NCBI GenBank assembly: GCA_905221035.1
Contig: CAJNBP010000006.1
Span: 62,001-126,000, forward strand
From: a bacterium
GTDB lineage: Bacteria; Bacillota; Bacilli; Lactobacillales; Streptococcaceae
Direction: 5' to 3'
DNA: 64,000 bases
The notes beneath the pieces are model-generated. The model was not told the origin of the DNA and did not search any database. It worked only from the letters and a program-made list of their open reading frames with translations. Shown one piece after another: positions 1 through 8,106 of this stretch. Numbering within the stretch: the first letter of the stretch is position 1; each line of letters begins with the position of its first letter. The position numbers were made by a program, and so were the translations under genes.

Positions 1-311
1 TCCGTAACGGTAAAATCAGGCGAGACGACCGCTACGTCCGTTCTCGTCATATGAACGATATCCGTATCTGCCATGATTTCTTGACTCAAATCATGCTCCA
101 TCTGATAAGCCATAATATCTCTGAGCCCAATAGTTCCAACAAAGTGTTTTTCATCTGTCACAACAGGAACACGGGTATAGGTCATCTGACTGAGCAAGAG
201 GATCGCGTGATCTGCATTGTGGGTATCAATCAACACAGCTAGATTTTCAGCAGGGGTCAAAAAAGTTTCCTTCTGCCCCAACAAGAAAGTCTCAAACTCC
301 TTGGCAATCAT
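1..311 (-). CDS. CBS-domain protein (CbpB/YkuL type), 5' part only
   Basis: The gene begins with ATG at 311 and runs off the left edge, so only about 103 N-terminal residues are visible. They start [15 protein letters not shown] and contain one CBS-type segment (VLIDTHNADHAILLLSQM, then RVPVVTDEKHFVGTIGLRD). The ATG overlaps the TGA of the phosphoesterase gene by four bases (ATGA), so the two are probably translationally coupled. CBS pairs bind adenosyl ligands. The short CBS-only proteins in this genomic position in streptococci resemble c-di-AMP-binding CbpB; the ligand is inferred from the family. Confidence 0.75.
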   Translation of the reverse strand, partial: MIAKEFETFLLGQKETFLTPAENLAVLIDTHNADHAILLLSQMTYTRVPVVTDEKHFVGTIGLRDIMAYQMEHDLSQEIMADTDIVHMTRTDVAVVSPDFTVT

Positions 312-829
312 CGGCTAAACTCCTTGGACAAGCCCGGATACACCTCATGATCTCGTGTCAAAAAGTCGACTTTGAAGTAACTATCATCAATCTCCACACG
401 AGCATAGAGACATTCTCTTATGGTCCCGCGTGGTTGACTGATGGAACCTGGATTTAGAAAGAGGGTCTTGCCTTCCATCCAAGCGCTTGGCACATGCAAG
501 TGACCATAAAGGCAAATATCAGCATTTTCTTCCTGAGCCCAGTAGTCCAACTTTTGAAAGTTGAAATTGATGTCAAACAAGTGACCATGGGTTTGGATAA
601 TCTTGGTCGAACCAAGCTCAGTCACCAAACGTTCTGGGTAGCCGGCGTAAAAGTCCATGTTCCCTTTAACAACGCGGATGCCCTCCCAAAGGGGAGAATC
701 TGGACGCAGTTCAGAATCGCCATTATGAAAAACGGCATCAACTTTGCCCACATAGCGATCACGGATTTCTTCCACAATCAAGCTATCGCCATGGGAATCG
801 CTCATTACAATGATGGTTTGTTTTGCCAT
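308..829 (-). CDS. YfcE/MJ0936-family metallophosphoesterase
   Basis: A 173-residue calcineurin-like phosphoesterase. The metal-binding motifs are visible in order: DSHGD near residue 10, HNGDSE near 35, KGNMDF near 56, THGHLFD near 81 and YGHLHVP near 108. These are typical of the single-domain MJ0936/YfcE family, which hydrolyses phosphodiester bonds in model substrates; the cellular substrate is unknown. It overlaps the RdgB gene by 25 bases and the CBS gene by four, so murI-rdgB-yfcE-CBS form one minus-strand operon. Confidence 0.85.
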   Translation of the reverse strand: MAKQTIIVMSDSHGDSLIVEEIRDRYVGKVDAVFHNGDSELRPDSPLWEGIRVVKGNMDFYAGYPERLVTELGSTKIIQTHGHLFDINFNFQKLDYWAQEENADICLYGHLHVPSAWMEGKTLFLNPGSISQPRGTIRECLYARVEIDDSYFKVDFLTRDHEVYPGLSKEFSR

Positions 830-1776
830 GATGGAAATACCTCCAAAAGTTTCTTAACGGCTAAGGCACGGTGAGATTGACTATTTTTTTCTTCAAGGGT
901 TAATTCAGCTGAGGACTTGCCTGTCTCTCCTACAAGGAAGAGAGGGTCATAGCCAAAGCCATTTTCACCCTTAGGTTCAAAGTTAATGTAGCCAGGCCAG
1001 TCTGCTTCAACAACCAAACTTTCCTTGTTTGGACTGGCTACGACTAGGGTTGTATGGAATTGAGCCGAGCGGTCCTTGAGTTCAAAGACCATGGCCAATT
1101 CGTGCAAGAGTTTGGCATTGTTTTCACGGTCAGTAGCTCCCACTCCTGCGAAACGTGCTGACCAGACACCTGGCAAGCCACCAAGGACATCGACTTTAAG
1201 TCCAGAATCATCTGCCAGAACCATCTTGCCTGTTAACTGTGAAATGGTTTCTGCCTTGAGACGGGCATTTTCTTCGAAGGTCATGCCTGTTTCTGCTACT
1301 TCAGGTAAGTCAGGATAGTCATTAAGATTTTCCACATCGTATCCTAACTTGTCAAAGATAGCTCGAAATTCCTTGGTCTTGCCCTCGTTACGAGTCGCAA
1401 TCAACAAGGTTTCTCTAACCTTGTTTGTCTCAAAGAAATCATGAACATTGACCCCTTCTTTGGGCAATTCCACATACAAGAGTTGCCCATTTTCAACCAA
1501 GAGCAGGGCCCCTTGACGTTGAATGACTTCCAAGTTACGTCCCATTTCTTGGTTAAGGATATCTACCACAAAGGACAATAAACGGTAGCGAGAACCATAG
1601 CGTAAAACAGTAACTGAAATCGGGAAACCTCGTTCCTCGTCTCGAAAGATTTTGGCCAATCCAACCAGAGGGAAATCCAAGTCTTCATCAGTCAACGTCC
1701 GGACGCCACCAAAAATACTATAGGACCCGACATACCAGTCCTGATCATCCTTGTATTCATAAATTTTATTTGTCAT
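805..1776 (-). CDS. RdgB/HAM1-type non-canonical purine NTP pyrophosphatase with N-terminal extension
   Basis: A 323-residue protein. The C-terminal two thirds is a HAM1/RdgB domain opening with [14 protein letters not shown] (nucleotide-binding SxNxxK-type motif near residue 126) and containing [14 protein letters not shown] and [11 protein letters not shown]. This domain hydrolyses dITP, dXTP and ITP to monophosphates and keeps deaminated purines out of DNA. The first ~120 residues are an extra domain common to streptococcal homologues and of unknown function. The start at 1776 (MTNKIYEYK) is preferred over the upstream ATG at 1815 because it makes an ATGA overlap with the murI stop. Confidence 0.88.
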   Translation of the reverse strand: MTNKIYEYKDDQDWYVGSYSIFGGVRTLTDEDLDFPLVGLAKIFRDEERGFPISVTVLRYGSRYRLLSFVVDILNQEMGRNLEVIQRQGALLLVENGQLLYVELPKEGVNVHDFFETNKVRETLLIATRNEGKTKEFRAIFDKLGYDVENLNDYPDLPEVAETGMTFEENARLKAETISQLTGKMVLADDSGLKVDVLGGLPGVWSARFAGVGATDRENNAKLLHELAMVFELKDRSAQFHTTLVVASPNKESLVVEADWPGYINFEPKGENGFGYDPLFLVGETGKSSAELTLEEKNSQSHRALAVKKLLEVFPSWQNKPSL

Positions 1777-2567
1777 AATTCTACATGCTCCACATGAATC
1801 TCTTTTTCCAGCCATTCTTCACCAATTTGGGCAAAACTTTGGCTGCTGGCTGTTGTGTAAAAACGGTGATGAAGTGGTCCAGCATCGCGACCACGATTGA
1901 TTTCAAAATAATTGAGTAAGACTGAGATATCCCGTACGCACTCTGCCCCACTATCGATGAGCTGAACCTTTGGTCCCATGACATTTTGAATAATGGGTCT
2001 TAGAAGTGGATAATGTGTACAACCCAAAATCAGGCTATCCACCTTTCCAACCAAGGGACGCAGGGTTTCATAAACTACTTTCTTGGTGACACTGGTTGAC
2101 AGGGCACCCGACTCGACCAAGGGGGCAAACTTGGGACAGGCCAAACTCTCCACCTGTAAGTCCGGATCCAGATCATGGATTTTCTTACGGTAAATGTCTG
2201 ATTGTACCGTCATGGGCGTTCCGATAACCCCGATTTTCCCACCTTGGCTAGACTTGATGGCTGCCGAAGCTCCTGGTAAAATCACACCCAAGACAGGAAT
2301 GTCTAGTTGAGCCTTGATTTCTTCCCAGACGACCGCAGTCGCAGTATTACAAGCAATGACAATCATTTTGACATCCTTGGTCAAGAGAAAATTGACCAGC
2401 TGCCAAGTATATTCACGAATTTGCTCAGCAGGACGGGGACCATAGGGCGCCCGCGCCGAATCACCAATATAGACGATTTCTTCATGGGGAAGCTGGCGCA
2501 TGAGCTCCCGCACAACGGTCAAGCCCCCGACACCCGAATCCAAAAAACCAATTGGTCGATTATCCAT
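1773..2567 (-). CDS. murI: Glutamate racemase MurI
   Basis: A 264-residue cofactor-independent racemase that makes D-glutamate for peptidoglycan. It opens with [17 protein letters not shown]. Both catalytic cysteines are visible: Cys73 in [11 protein letters not shown] and Cys183 in LGCTHYPLL. Length and motifs are those of the family. It is the first gene of an overlapping operon with rdgB, yfcE and the CBS gene. A possible promoter upstream (TTGCAT, 16 bases, TATGAT, around 2650-2685) is weak. No intrinsic terminator separates it from the next gene. Confidence 0.95.
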   Translation of the reverse strand: MDNRPIGFLDSGVGGLTVVRELMRQLPHEEIVYIGDSARAPYGPRPAEQIREYTWQLVNFLLTKDVKMIVIACNTATAVVWEEIKAQLDIPVLGVILPGASAAIKSSQGGKIGVIGTPMTVQSDIYRKKIHDLDPDLQVESLACPKFAPLVESGALSTSVTKKVVYETLRPLVGKVDSLILGCTHYPLLRPIIQNVMGPKVQLIDSGAECVRDISVLLNYFEINRGRDAGPLHHRFYTTASSQSFAQIGEEWLEKEIHVEHVEL

Positions 2568-2732
2568 ACAGTCTTCTTTCTAGTCTTTTTTCTGATTGAT
2601 AGTTCATTATGATTACTTGTCTTTAAGAACTGAAGAACAACCTCATCAACAACTATCTCTCTTAATCATAATCAAATATCAATAGAATGCAAGGAAAAAG
2701 TCTCATCCCTAAACCATTGCCAACATAGTGAG

Positions 2733-2758
2733 AAGTCTGGAACTTTCATCCCAGACTT
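2733..2758. terminator. Hairpin after yneF
   Basis: Perfect 8-bp inverted repeat AAGTCTGG/CCAGACTT with a 10-base loop, just downstream of the yneF stop. The T-rich tail (TTTTCCTTATTTATTTTTT) lies on the plus strand side and the minus side has only a short T run, so it may be a weak or bidirectional terminator. Confidence 0.5.
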
Positions 2759-2766
2759 TTCCTTAT

Positions 2767-3015
2767 TTATTTTTTCTTTTTATTGTTAGCAAGGGCTGCT
2801 TTTTGTTGGCGGATGATTTGGTGGTAAACTTGTTGTACCTTAGCTTCGCTTGGTTTTTGACCATTTGCACTCAAAAGAGTACGAACCGCTTCAGCATTCA
2901 AACGTGGGTTGTCAGCGAATTCTTTTTCAATTTGCTTACGAACCAAGTACATTCCTCCAAGAGCTCCTCCTAGAAAAGCTAGCACAATCAATACAATTGC
3001 TAATAGTAAATCCAT
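2767..3015 (-). CDS. YneF-family (UPF0154) small membrane protein
   Basis: An 82-residue protein starting [17 protein letters not shown]. One N-terminal transmembrane segment is followed by a basic, helical cytoplasmic tail containing [25 protein letters not shown], the conserved core of the UPF0154/YneF family. Function is unknown. The start at 3015 is chosen because AGGAGAAATATA precedes it; the longer reading frame to 3069 runs through the promoter. The tail ends in a lysine-rich string, usual for this family. Confidence 0.88.
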
Positions 3016-3048
3016 TATATTTCTCCTGTTTCTTTTTGAGTCCCTTTC

Positions 3049-3057
3049 ATTATACCA
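3049..3057 (-). promoter_or_regulatory. Extended -10 promoter of yneF
   Basis: On the minus strand the sequence reads TGGTATAAT, a perfect extended -10 element, about 35 bases before the yneF ATG. No good -35 box is needed or seen. Confidence 0.65.
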
Positions 3058-3112
3058 TAAACTAGCCACCCTGACCAGTTTGTTCTACACTTTCGAGGAT
3101 GGAATAGACAGC

Positions 3113-3145
3113 AAAAAGAACCCTGCTTTTCTGCAAAAGAGGGCT
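3113..3145 (-). terminator. Terminator behind the GH13 remnant
   Basis: Dyad AACCCT..TTTT / AAAA..GGGCT around a short loop. On the minus strand it is followed by CTTTTTG. It lies 11 bases past the stop of the broken glucosidase tail, which suggests it once ended that gene's transcript. Confidence 0.65.
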
Positions 3146-3156
3146 CCTTGCTACGT

Positions 3157-3294
3157 TTAATTTACATAAATAGCCAGTGTTTGATAAGGTTTGAGCAGAA
3201 TTTTTTCAGACACTTCTCTTGTCTTGTTATTTAAAATCAAATAAATGCGTTCCATAAAATTAATATAGGAATGATAAAACAAAAGAGAAGAAAA
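3157..3294 (-). pseudogene. C-terminal remnant of a GH13 alpha-glucosidase (DexB/TreC type)
   Basis: An open frame of about 45 codons, too short for routine gene calling, ends ...NKTREVSEKILLKPYQTLAIYVN before TAA at 3157-3159. The pattern 'LKPY-(Q/E)-(T/A)-x-A-(I/V)' at the very C-terminus is typical of the beta-sandwich domain of GH13 enzymes such as glucan 1,6-alpha-glucosidase or trehalose-6-phosphate hydrolase. An in-frame TAA closes the frame upstream at about 3295, and no start or catalytic domain is present. From memory, S. pneumoniae has dexB at this position next to yneF, so this is probably the stump of that gene. The family assignment rests on a short stretch. Confidence 0.55.
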
Positions 3295-3438
3295 TTATTT
3301 CCTTGGCTAGCATCTAACTCATTAAACTTTCGTTTAGAATAAGAAAACTTATTATCCATTGCAATTACATAAATGATAAATAACACTGATAATTATAGGT
3401 GTTTAAAATTCATTCATCAAATTAAGTCAACTAGAATG

Positions 3439-3600
3439 GACTTGTTCGGTATCTTGTTGAATCTTTTCAACTACAATCTATAGGTGTTATTATAGATTAT
3501 TCCAACTAATTTAAATATGTAAAAACTAATGGCTAGTTGGAACATTAAAAATTCAATTTCTAAACAGCTAATCTTGCTTCAAATAGTTATCGAACAAGTC
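3439..3600. repeat. Dyad-rich MITE-like element or structured RNA
   Basis: The ends are a perfect 10-bp inverted repeat, GACTTGTTCG (3439-3448) and CGAACAAGTC (3591-3600). Inside are three further perfect dyads: GTTGAA/TTCAAC (3456-3471), AATCTATA/TATAGATT (3475-3498) and TTCCAACTA/TAGTTGGAA (3500-3542). No reading frame is visible. The rest of 3295-3676 is AT-rich and non-coding as far as can be seen. Nested dyads within terminal inverted repeats fit a small non-autonomous element or a folded RNA; I do not recognise the family. Confidence 0.4.
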
Positions 3601-3676
3601 TAATAAGACAACAATTAATACTAAAGAAGGTCAAACATAATAAACTCTACACAAAAGAGCACTTGGGTACTTAACT

Positions 3677-4330
3677 TTATCCTCTATTCTCCATATTTGG
3701 TAAAGATAATCTAAATCGAATAATAATCATCCTAATAATAAAACCTAAAATGAAGATTATTATAAACGTCGAAATTCTAGAAAAACCTATAAAATGGGTC
3801 AAACCATAGTACGAAAGTCCTACAGCAAAAGATAATAATGCATAGATATCCTCTTTCAAGACACTAGGAACCTCATTAATTAATAAATCTCTTATTATAC
3901 CCCCACCAGCTCCAGTCAAACATGCCAATAATCCAGCTGACATTAAATTGAGTTTAGCTTCAATTAAAACTGTCGGTCCAATTAAAGAAAATATAATTAA
4001 GCCAATCGAGTCAAAGATTAAGTAGGCTTCGCGTAACCATCTATATGTTTCTGAATTATAGCCATAATTTGAACGATTTAAAACAACAAAAATATACATT
4101 ATAATTGCAACAAATATCGCAAGATAAATCGAACTGGGATCAAAAAGTGCCGAAGGAAATCTACTTATTATCGAATCACGTAAAATACCGCCTCCGACAG
4201 CTGTGACAATAGCCAACAAACTAATCCCAAAAATATCCAGATGTTTATCAAAACCTTTTATAGCACCAGATGCTGCAAATGCAATTGTTCCAATATAATT
4301 ACATACTAAAAGGAATAGGTCAAAATCCAT
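3677..4330 (-). CDS. YicG/UPF0126-family membrane protein (TRIC-like fold)
   Basis: A 217-residue polytopic protein made of two related halves. Each half carries the UPF0126 signature: SGAIKGFDKHLDIFGISLL...VGGGILRD near residues 22-52, and an equivalent segment ending GAGGGIIRDLLINEVPSVL near 140-158. Seven transmembrane segments are expected. Members of this family have been linked to glycine transport in E. coli (YicG); the substrate here is unknown. It is the last gene of the seven-gene operon, 18 bases after the regulator. Base composition is much more AT-rich than the housekeeping genes, as in the rest of this segment. Confidence 0.8.
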   Translation of the reverse strand: MDFDLFLLVCNYIGTIAFAASGAIKGFDKHLDIFGISLLAIVTAVGGGILRDSIISRFPSALFDPSSIYLAIFVAIIMYIFVVLNRSNYGYNSETYRWLREAYLIFDSIGLIIFSLIGPTVLIEAKLNLMSAGLLACLTGAGGGIIRDLLINEVPSVLKEDIYALLSFAVGLSYYGLTHFIGFSRISTFIIIFILGFIIRMIIIRFRLSLPNMENRG

Positions 4331-4348
4331 TTTTACTCCTCAATTATT

Positions 4349-5026
4349 TTATTCACCCTTTCTGACTTCTTGAAGGTATTTATATATACTAACTTCTGAC
4401 ATTTGAAATATAGAAGCAACTTTTGAAATAGAATCTTTAAATTCAAAAAAACCTTTTGTATCTAGTACTTGAACTATTGAAATTTTTTCAGATTTACTTA
4501 ATTTATATTGCGATAAGTCTTTCCCATTTGTTTCTTTAAAAATCAAATCATCTATTAAAGAATCAACTGAGTGATTAAAGTTTTCTACTATAGTTTCATC
4601 TGCAGATGTTTTATCATTATCACCATCACCGAGTAGATTTTCATCAATGATAGATATTCCTGATTCAAACAATTTTTTTAGAGATATCATTTTGGATTTA
4701 TCACTATTTATACAAATCATCCCAACCAATTCATTGAGTTCATCTTTAATAAAGTAGCTTGAAGAATATAGATTTTTACCCGAATGAGTTCTACTCCGAT
4801 AATTTACTAAATAATCACTCTCAATGTAAATTTTATTTCTGACAATATCTAAAACAAAATCAGTTGCAGGTGACCCTATTTCCCTATTTGATAAATTATT
4901 TTTAATATAGACTAAGGAATGATCAAAACCATTCGTAAAATCTTGTAGAACAACTTCTGTATCTTTTCCTAGAACAGTTGCCAAAAAATTGATTAAAGGG
5001 ATATATATTTTTAGATCCTTATTCAT
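4349..5026 (-). CDS. YheO/DauR-type transcriptional regulator (PAS_6 plus HTH)
   Basis: A 225-residue protein. Residues 1-120 match the YheO-like PAS domain (LINFLATVLGKDTEVVLQDF, then SLVYIKNNLSNREIGSPATDF, and later ELVGMICINSD). Residues 170-225 form the C-terminal helix-turn-helix typical of DauR-type proteins (SKVASIFQMSEVSIYKYL). Characterised relatives repress amino-acid catabolic operons, for example D-arginine use in Pseudomonas. It probably senses an amino acid or peptide breakdown product and controls its own operon. The 52-bp palindrome at the operon promoter is the obvious candidate operator. Confidence 0.78.
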   Translation of the reverse strand: MNKDLKIYIPLINFLATVLGKDTEVVLQDFTNGFDHSLVYIKNNLSNREIGSPATDFVLDIVRNKIYIESDYLVNYRSRTHSGKNLYSSSYFIKDELNELVGMICINSDKSKMISLKKLFESGISIIDENLLGDGDNDKTSADETIVENFNHSVDSLIDDLIFKETNGKDLSQYKLSKSEKISIVQVLDTKGFFEFKDSISKVASIFQMSEVSIYKYLQEVRKGE

Positions 5027-5104
5027 TATATTTCCTATCTCTATCTAATGCATTTTTCGTAAAGTCTATCATATTAGAATTAATTTTACAAATATTTGAA
5101 ACGC

Positions 5105-6505
5105 TTATTCAGCCTTACAAATTAGTTCGAATAATGCTTGAGCATAGATAGCTGTAATCAATACTAAATCATTAACCGGAATAAACTCATTAGCTTGATG
5201 CATTGTATCTTCTGTACTAGGAAATAATGCTCCGAATGCAACTCCTTCTGACAACAAACTTGCATACGTTGATCCACCTATAACTTTTGTATATCCTTTA
5301 TCACCTGTTTGACTTTCATAAATTTTTAAAAGAGTTTTTACCAACTTAGTATCTGAAGATACAAAATGTGGATCTTTCTTAACAACAATACTCAAAACCT
5401 CATCTTCAAAATACTTTTCTAAATTCGATTTAATTTCACTAGATGACTGACTAAATGGAAAGCGGATGTCAGTAACTATTCTCCCTCCTAAACTACAATC
5501 ATAATTTGCAATTCCCACATTAAAAGTCAATTCACCTATTTCTGATTGATGGTTAATACCTAAATTTTTACCATCAGTTGTTTCATGAAAAGATTCTCCC
5601 ATATGATTTAAAAAAGACTTCCCATTTTTAACAGGATGCTGACTTAAAAACTTTGCTAAATAAGTCGCAGCATTTACACCTTTACTTGGCGTTGAACCAT
5701 GAGCAGATTTACCATATAGAGTAATCTTTAGCTCTTCATCATTCTGATCTACTTGCCCAGATACATTTGGGTGCTCTACTAAAAATCTTTGGAAGCTATC
5801 GGTAATATCTGATTTAGATCCCCCTTTTAGACGGGCTTCCGCTAGACCTGGAACCATATTTTCTTTAGTGCCACTCTTAAATTCTACTAAAAAATAAGTC
5901 CCAGTTTGAGAGTCATCTTTCCCCTCTTCTATCGTAAAGTGAATTATACCTTTTTCTCCATTAACCACTGGAAAGTAAGCATCTGGAACGAAACCTTCCC
6001 TTGGAAGTTTTTCAATAGTTTTATAATAATTCAAACATTCCCAATTTGTTTCCTCATCACTGCCTACAATCAGTTGTAGTTTCCTTTTGGGAAGATAACC
6101 ACGTTCCTTCAACAACTTCATAGCAAAAAAAACACAAACTAGAGGGCCTTTATCATCCAAACTACCTCGAGCAATTAATTTACCGTCCTTATAGGTAGGT
6201 TCAAATGGATTACTATCCCAACCAGTTCCGACAGGAACCACATCTACATGACCTAAAACTCCAAAAGGCTCCCCAGTTTCTCCCCAGTCAATACGAGTAA
6301 CAAGTGGTCCGTAATCATTTACCTTAAAACCGGCTTCAGAACCCATTTTTTTGATTTCATCAATCGCTTGTTTGGGTCCTTCTCCAAGTGGGGCACCATC
6401 TACCGGATCACCTTTTACCGAATTGATACGAAGCAAGCGTTCAATATCATTTAGAAGATCTTCTTTTCTATCTTCCACTACATTTTTCCAATTAATAGTT
6501 TCCAT
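5105..6505 (-). CDS. M20-family dipeptidase (PepV/Sapep type)
   Basis: A 466-residue zinc aminopeptidase-fold enzyme. GHVDVVPVGTGW holds the first metal-ligand His/Asp, GSLDDKGPLVCVFFA the bridging Asp, and GSDEETNWECLNYY the catalytic Glu and next ligand. The C-terminal GGSTYASLL and MHQANEFIPV complete the set. The middle holds the lid/dimerisation domain with the SAHGSTPSKGVNAA motif. PepV-type enzymes hydrolyse unsubstituted dipeptides in the cytoplasm. The start at 6505 (METINWKN) follows GGAGGTGTAAAG. A strong hairpin lies just upstream, between this gene and the lyase gene. Confidence 0.88.
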   Translation of the reverse strand: METINWKNVVEDRKEDLLNDIERLLRINSVKGDPVDGAPLGEGPKQAIDEIKKMGSEAGFKVNDYGPLVTRIDWGETGEPFGVLGHVDVVPVGTGWDSNPFEPTYKDGKLIARGSLDDKGPLVCVFFAMKLLKERGYLPKRKLQLIVGSDEETNWECLNYYKTIEKLPREGFVPDAYFPVVNGEKGIIHFTIEEGKDDSQTGTYFLVEFKSGTKENMVPGLAEARLKGGSKSDITDSFQRFLVEHPNVSGQVDQNDEELKITLYGKSAHGSTPSKGVNAATYLAKFLSQHPVKNGKSFLNHMGESFHETTDGKNLGINHQSEIGELTFNVGIANYDCSLGGRIVTDIRFPFSQSSSEIKSNLEKYFEDEVLSIVVKKDPHFVSSDTKLVKTLLKIYESQTGDKGYTKVIGGSTYASLLSEGVAFGALFPSTEDTMHQANEFIPVNDLVLITAIYAQALFELICKAE

Positions 6506-6531
6506 CTTTACACCTCCATAATTAAAAGAAA

Positions 6532-6582
6532 AACACAAAATTTTACAGATTCAATACAAATGATATTGTAAAATTTTGTGTT
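6532..6582 (-). terminator. Internal operon hairpin (attenuating terminator)
   Basis: A perfect 16-bp inverted repeat, AACACAAAATTTTACA against its complement, with a 19-base loop. On the minus strand it is followed by TTTTTCTTTTAATT. It sits between the lyase stop and the dipeptidase start, so it probably lowers expression of the last three genes relative to the first four, or protects the upstream mRNA. Confidence 0.6.
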
Positions 6583-6588
6583 AGATCT

Positions 6589-7728
6589 TTAGCTTTCCAA
6601 TGCTTGTTTGAAATCTTCGATTAAATCCTCGATATTTTCAATACCACAAGAGAGTCTTAATAAGCCATCCACTACACCTTGCTCCAATCTTTCTTCTGGA
6701 CTAAGGCAGGCATGAGACATTGTTGCTGGATGAGAAAGGATAGATTCAACTCCACCAAGGCTAACCGCTAAGATAGGAATACGAATTTTTTCAGTAAAAG
6801 CAATCAATTCTTCTTTTGAAGACAATTCAAACGATAGTACTGCTCCACCATTTTTTGATTGACCCATATGTACTTCATGATTCGGATGTTCCTTTAATCC
6901 AGGATAGTAAACATGTTTCACCCTTGGATGATTTTGCAAGAATTCAGCCAATTTTTGGGCATTCTTAACTGCATGATCCATACGTATTCCCATTGTTTTC
7001 ATACCACGCATAATTAACCAAGCATCTTCAACTCCAAGGATTCCCCCAAAGTTCTTTTGAAACAATTTTAATTCTTGATAGTATGTTTCACAATTAGTAG
7101 CAACAAGACCTGCAATGACATCACTATGTCCATTTATAAATTTAGTAACACTTTCAACTACTATATCAACTCCGAGTTTTAGAGGTTCTTGCGCTAAAGA
7201 TGTCATAAAGGTATTATCAGCCACAGTAACCAAATCATGCTCCTTAGCTAATGCCACAATCTTTTTAATATCGCAAACTTTTAAAAGTGGATTTGATGGA
7301 GTTTCAAGATATATCATACGAGTATTCTCACGTATGGCTTTTTCTACTGACTCTATGTCAGCCATATCTACAAAAGTGTATTCAATCTTGTATTTTGGCA
7401 GGAGATTATTTACAAACTGACATGTACCCCCGTATACTTCTTTAGGTAAGATAACATGCTCTCCAGCATTAAGTAACATTAATACATTCGAGATTGCAGC
7501 CATGCCTGATGAAAAACTAAGGGCATATTTTGAATCCTCTAGACTTCTAAACCCATCTTCAAGTGCGTCTACTGTTGGATTTGAAAAACGAGTGTACAAA
7601 TATTCTTGACTATCGTCATAGAGATGTTTGTTATGAAAAGTTGATGTTTGGTAGATAGGAATAGAGGCAGCACCAGTATAAGTATCTAATACTTTATAGC
7701 CATGTAATAGTTTGGTATTCTCTCTCAT
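6589..7728 (-). CDS. Cys/Met-metabolism PLP enzyme (cystathionine gamma-synthase/lyase family)
   Basis: A 379-residue fold-type I PLP enzyme. SNPTVDALE and FSSGMAAIS form the N-terminal cofactor pocket, DNTFMTSLAQEPL the segment near PLP, and Lys196 in ESVTKFINGHSD is the Schiff-base lysine. The C-terminal domain has SLGGVESILSHPATMSHA, the signature of the CGS/CGL/MGL family. The exact reaction (synthase or lyase) cannot be read from sequence alone. Its stop overlaps the preceding ridA start region by four bases; such enzymes release reactive enamines that RidA hydrolyses, which favours a lyase role on cysteine or cystathionine. Confidence 0.88.
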   Translation of the reverse strand: MRENTKLLHGYKVLDTYTGAASIPIYQTSTFHNKHLYDDSQEYLYTRFSNPTVDALEDGFRSLEDSKYALSFSSGMAAISNVLMLLNAGEHVILPKEVYGGTCQFVNNLLPKYKIEYTFVDMADIESVEKAIRENTRMIYLETPSNPLLKVCDIKKIVALAKEHDLVTVADNTFMTSLAQEPLKLGVDIVVESVTKFINGHSDVIAGLVATNCETYYQELKLFQKNFGGILGVEDAWLIMRGMKTMGIRMDHAVKNAQKLAEFLQNHPRVKHVYYPGLKEHPNHEVHMGQSKNGGAVLSFELSSKEELIAFTEKIRIPILAVSLGGVESILSHPATMSHACLSPEERLEQGVVDGLLRLSCGIENIEDLIEDFKQALES

Positions 7729-8105
7729 TCATCTACCTCCGCAATTGCTTCAATTTCTACCAAAGCCCCCATTGGAAGAGCTCCAACTTGGAACGCTGTA
7801 CGCGCTGGATAATCTCCGTTAAAGAAACCTTGATAAACCTCATTGAACGCTTTAAAATCAGTAATATTACTCAAATAAACAGTTGTTTTGACAATCTTAT
7901 CCATAGAGGAATGATTATCTTCTAAAATCGATTTGATATTGTTAAGAGATTGACTTACTTGCCATTCAATAGTATCTTCATCGATTTTCCCCGTTGAACG
8001 GTTAATTGGTAGTTGACCTGATGTAAAAATAAGGTTACTTACAAGTGTTGCTGGTGAATAACTACCTACTGCTGCTGGAATTTTTTCACTACTTAATCGT
8101 TTCAT
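7725..8105 (-). CDS. RidA-family enamine/imine deaminase
   Basis: A 126-residue Rid protein. AVGSYSPATLVSNLIFTSGQLPINRSTG forms the N-terminal strands, and YPARTAFQVGALPMGALVEIEAIAEVDE carries the conserved active-site arginine (in ARTAF) and the glutamate near the C-terminus. Trimeric RidA hydrolyses 2-aminoacrylate and related imines to keto acids and ammonia. The gene sits between the transporter (one base away) and the PLP lyase (four-base overlap), which fits a detoxifying partner for that lyase. Confidence 0.92.
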   Translation of the reverse strand: MKRLSSEKIPAAVGSYSPATLVSNLIFTSGQLPINRSTGKIDEDTIEWQVSQSLNNIKSILEDNHSSMDKIVKTTVYLSNITDFKAFNEVYQGFFNGDYPARTAFQVGALPMGALVEIEAIAEVDE

Positions 8106-8106
8106 T

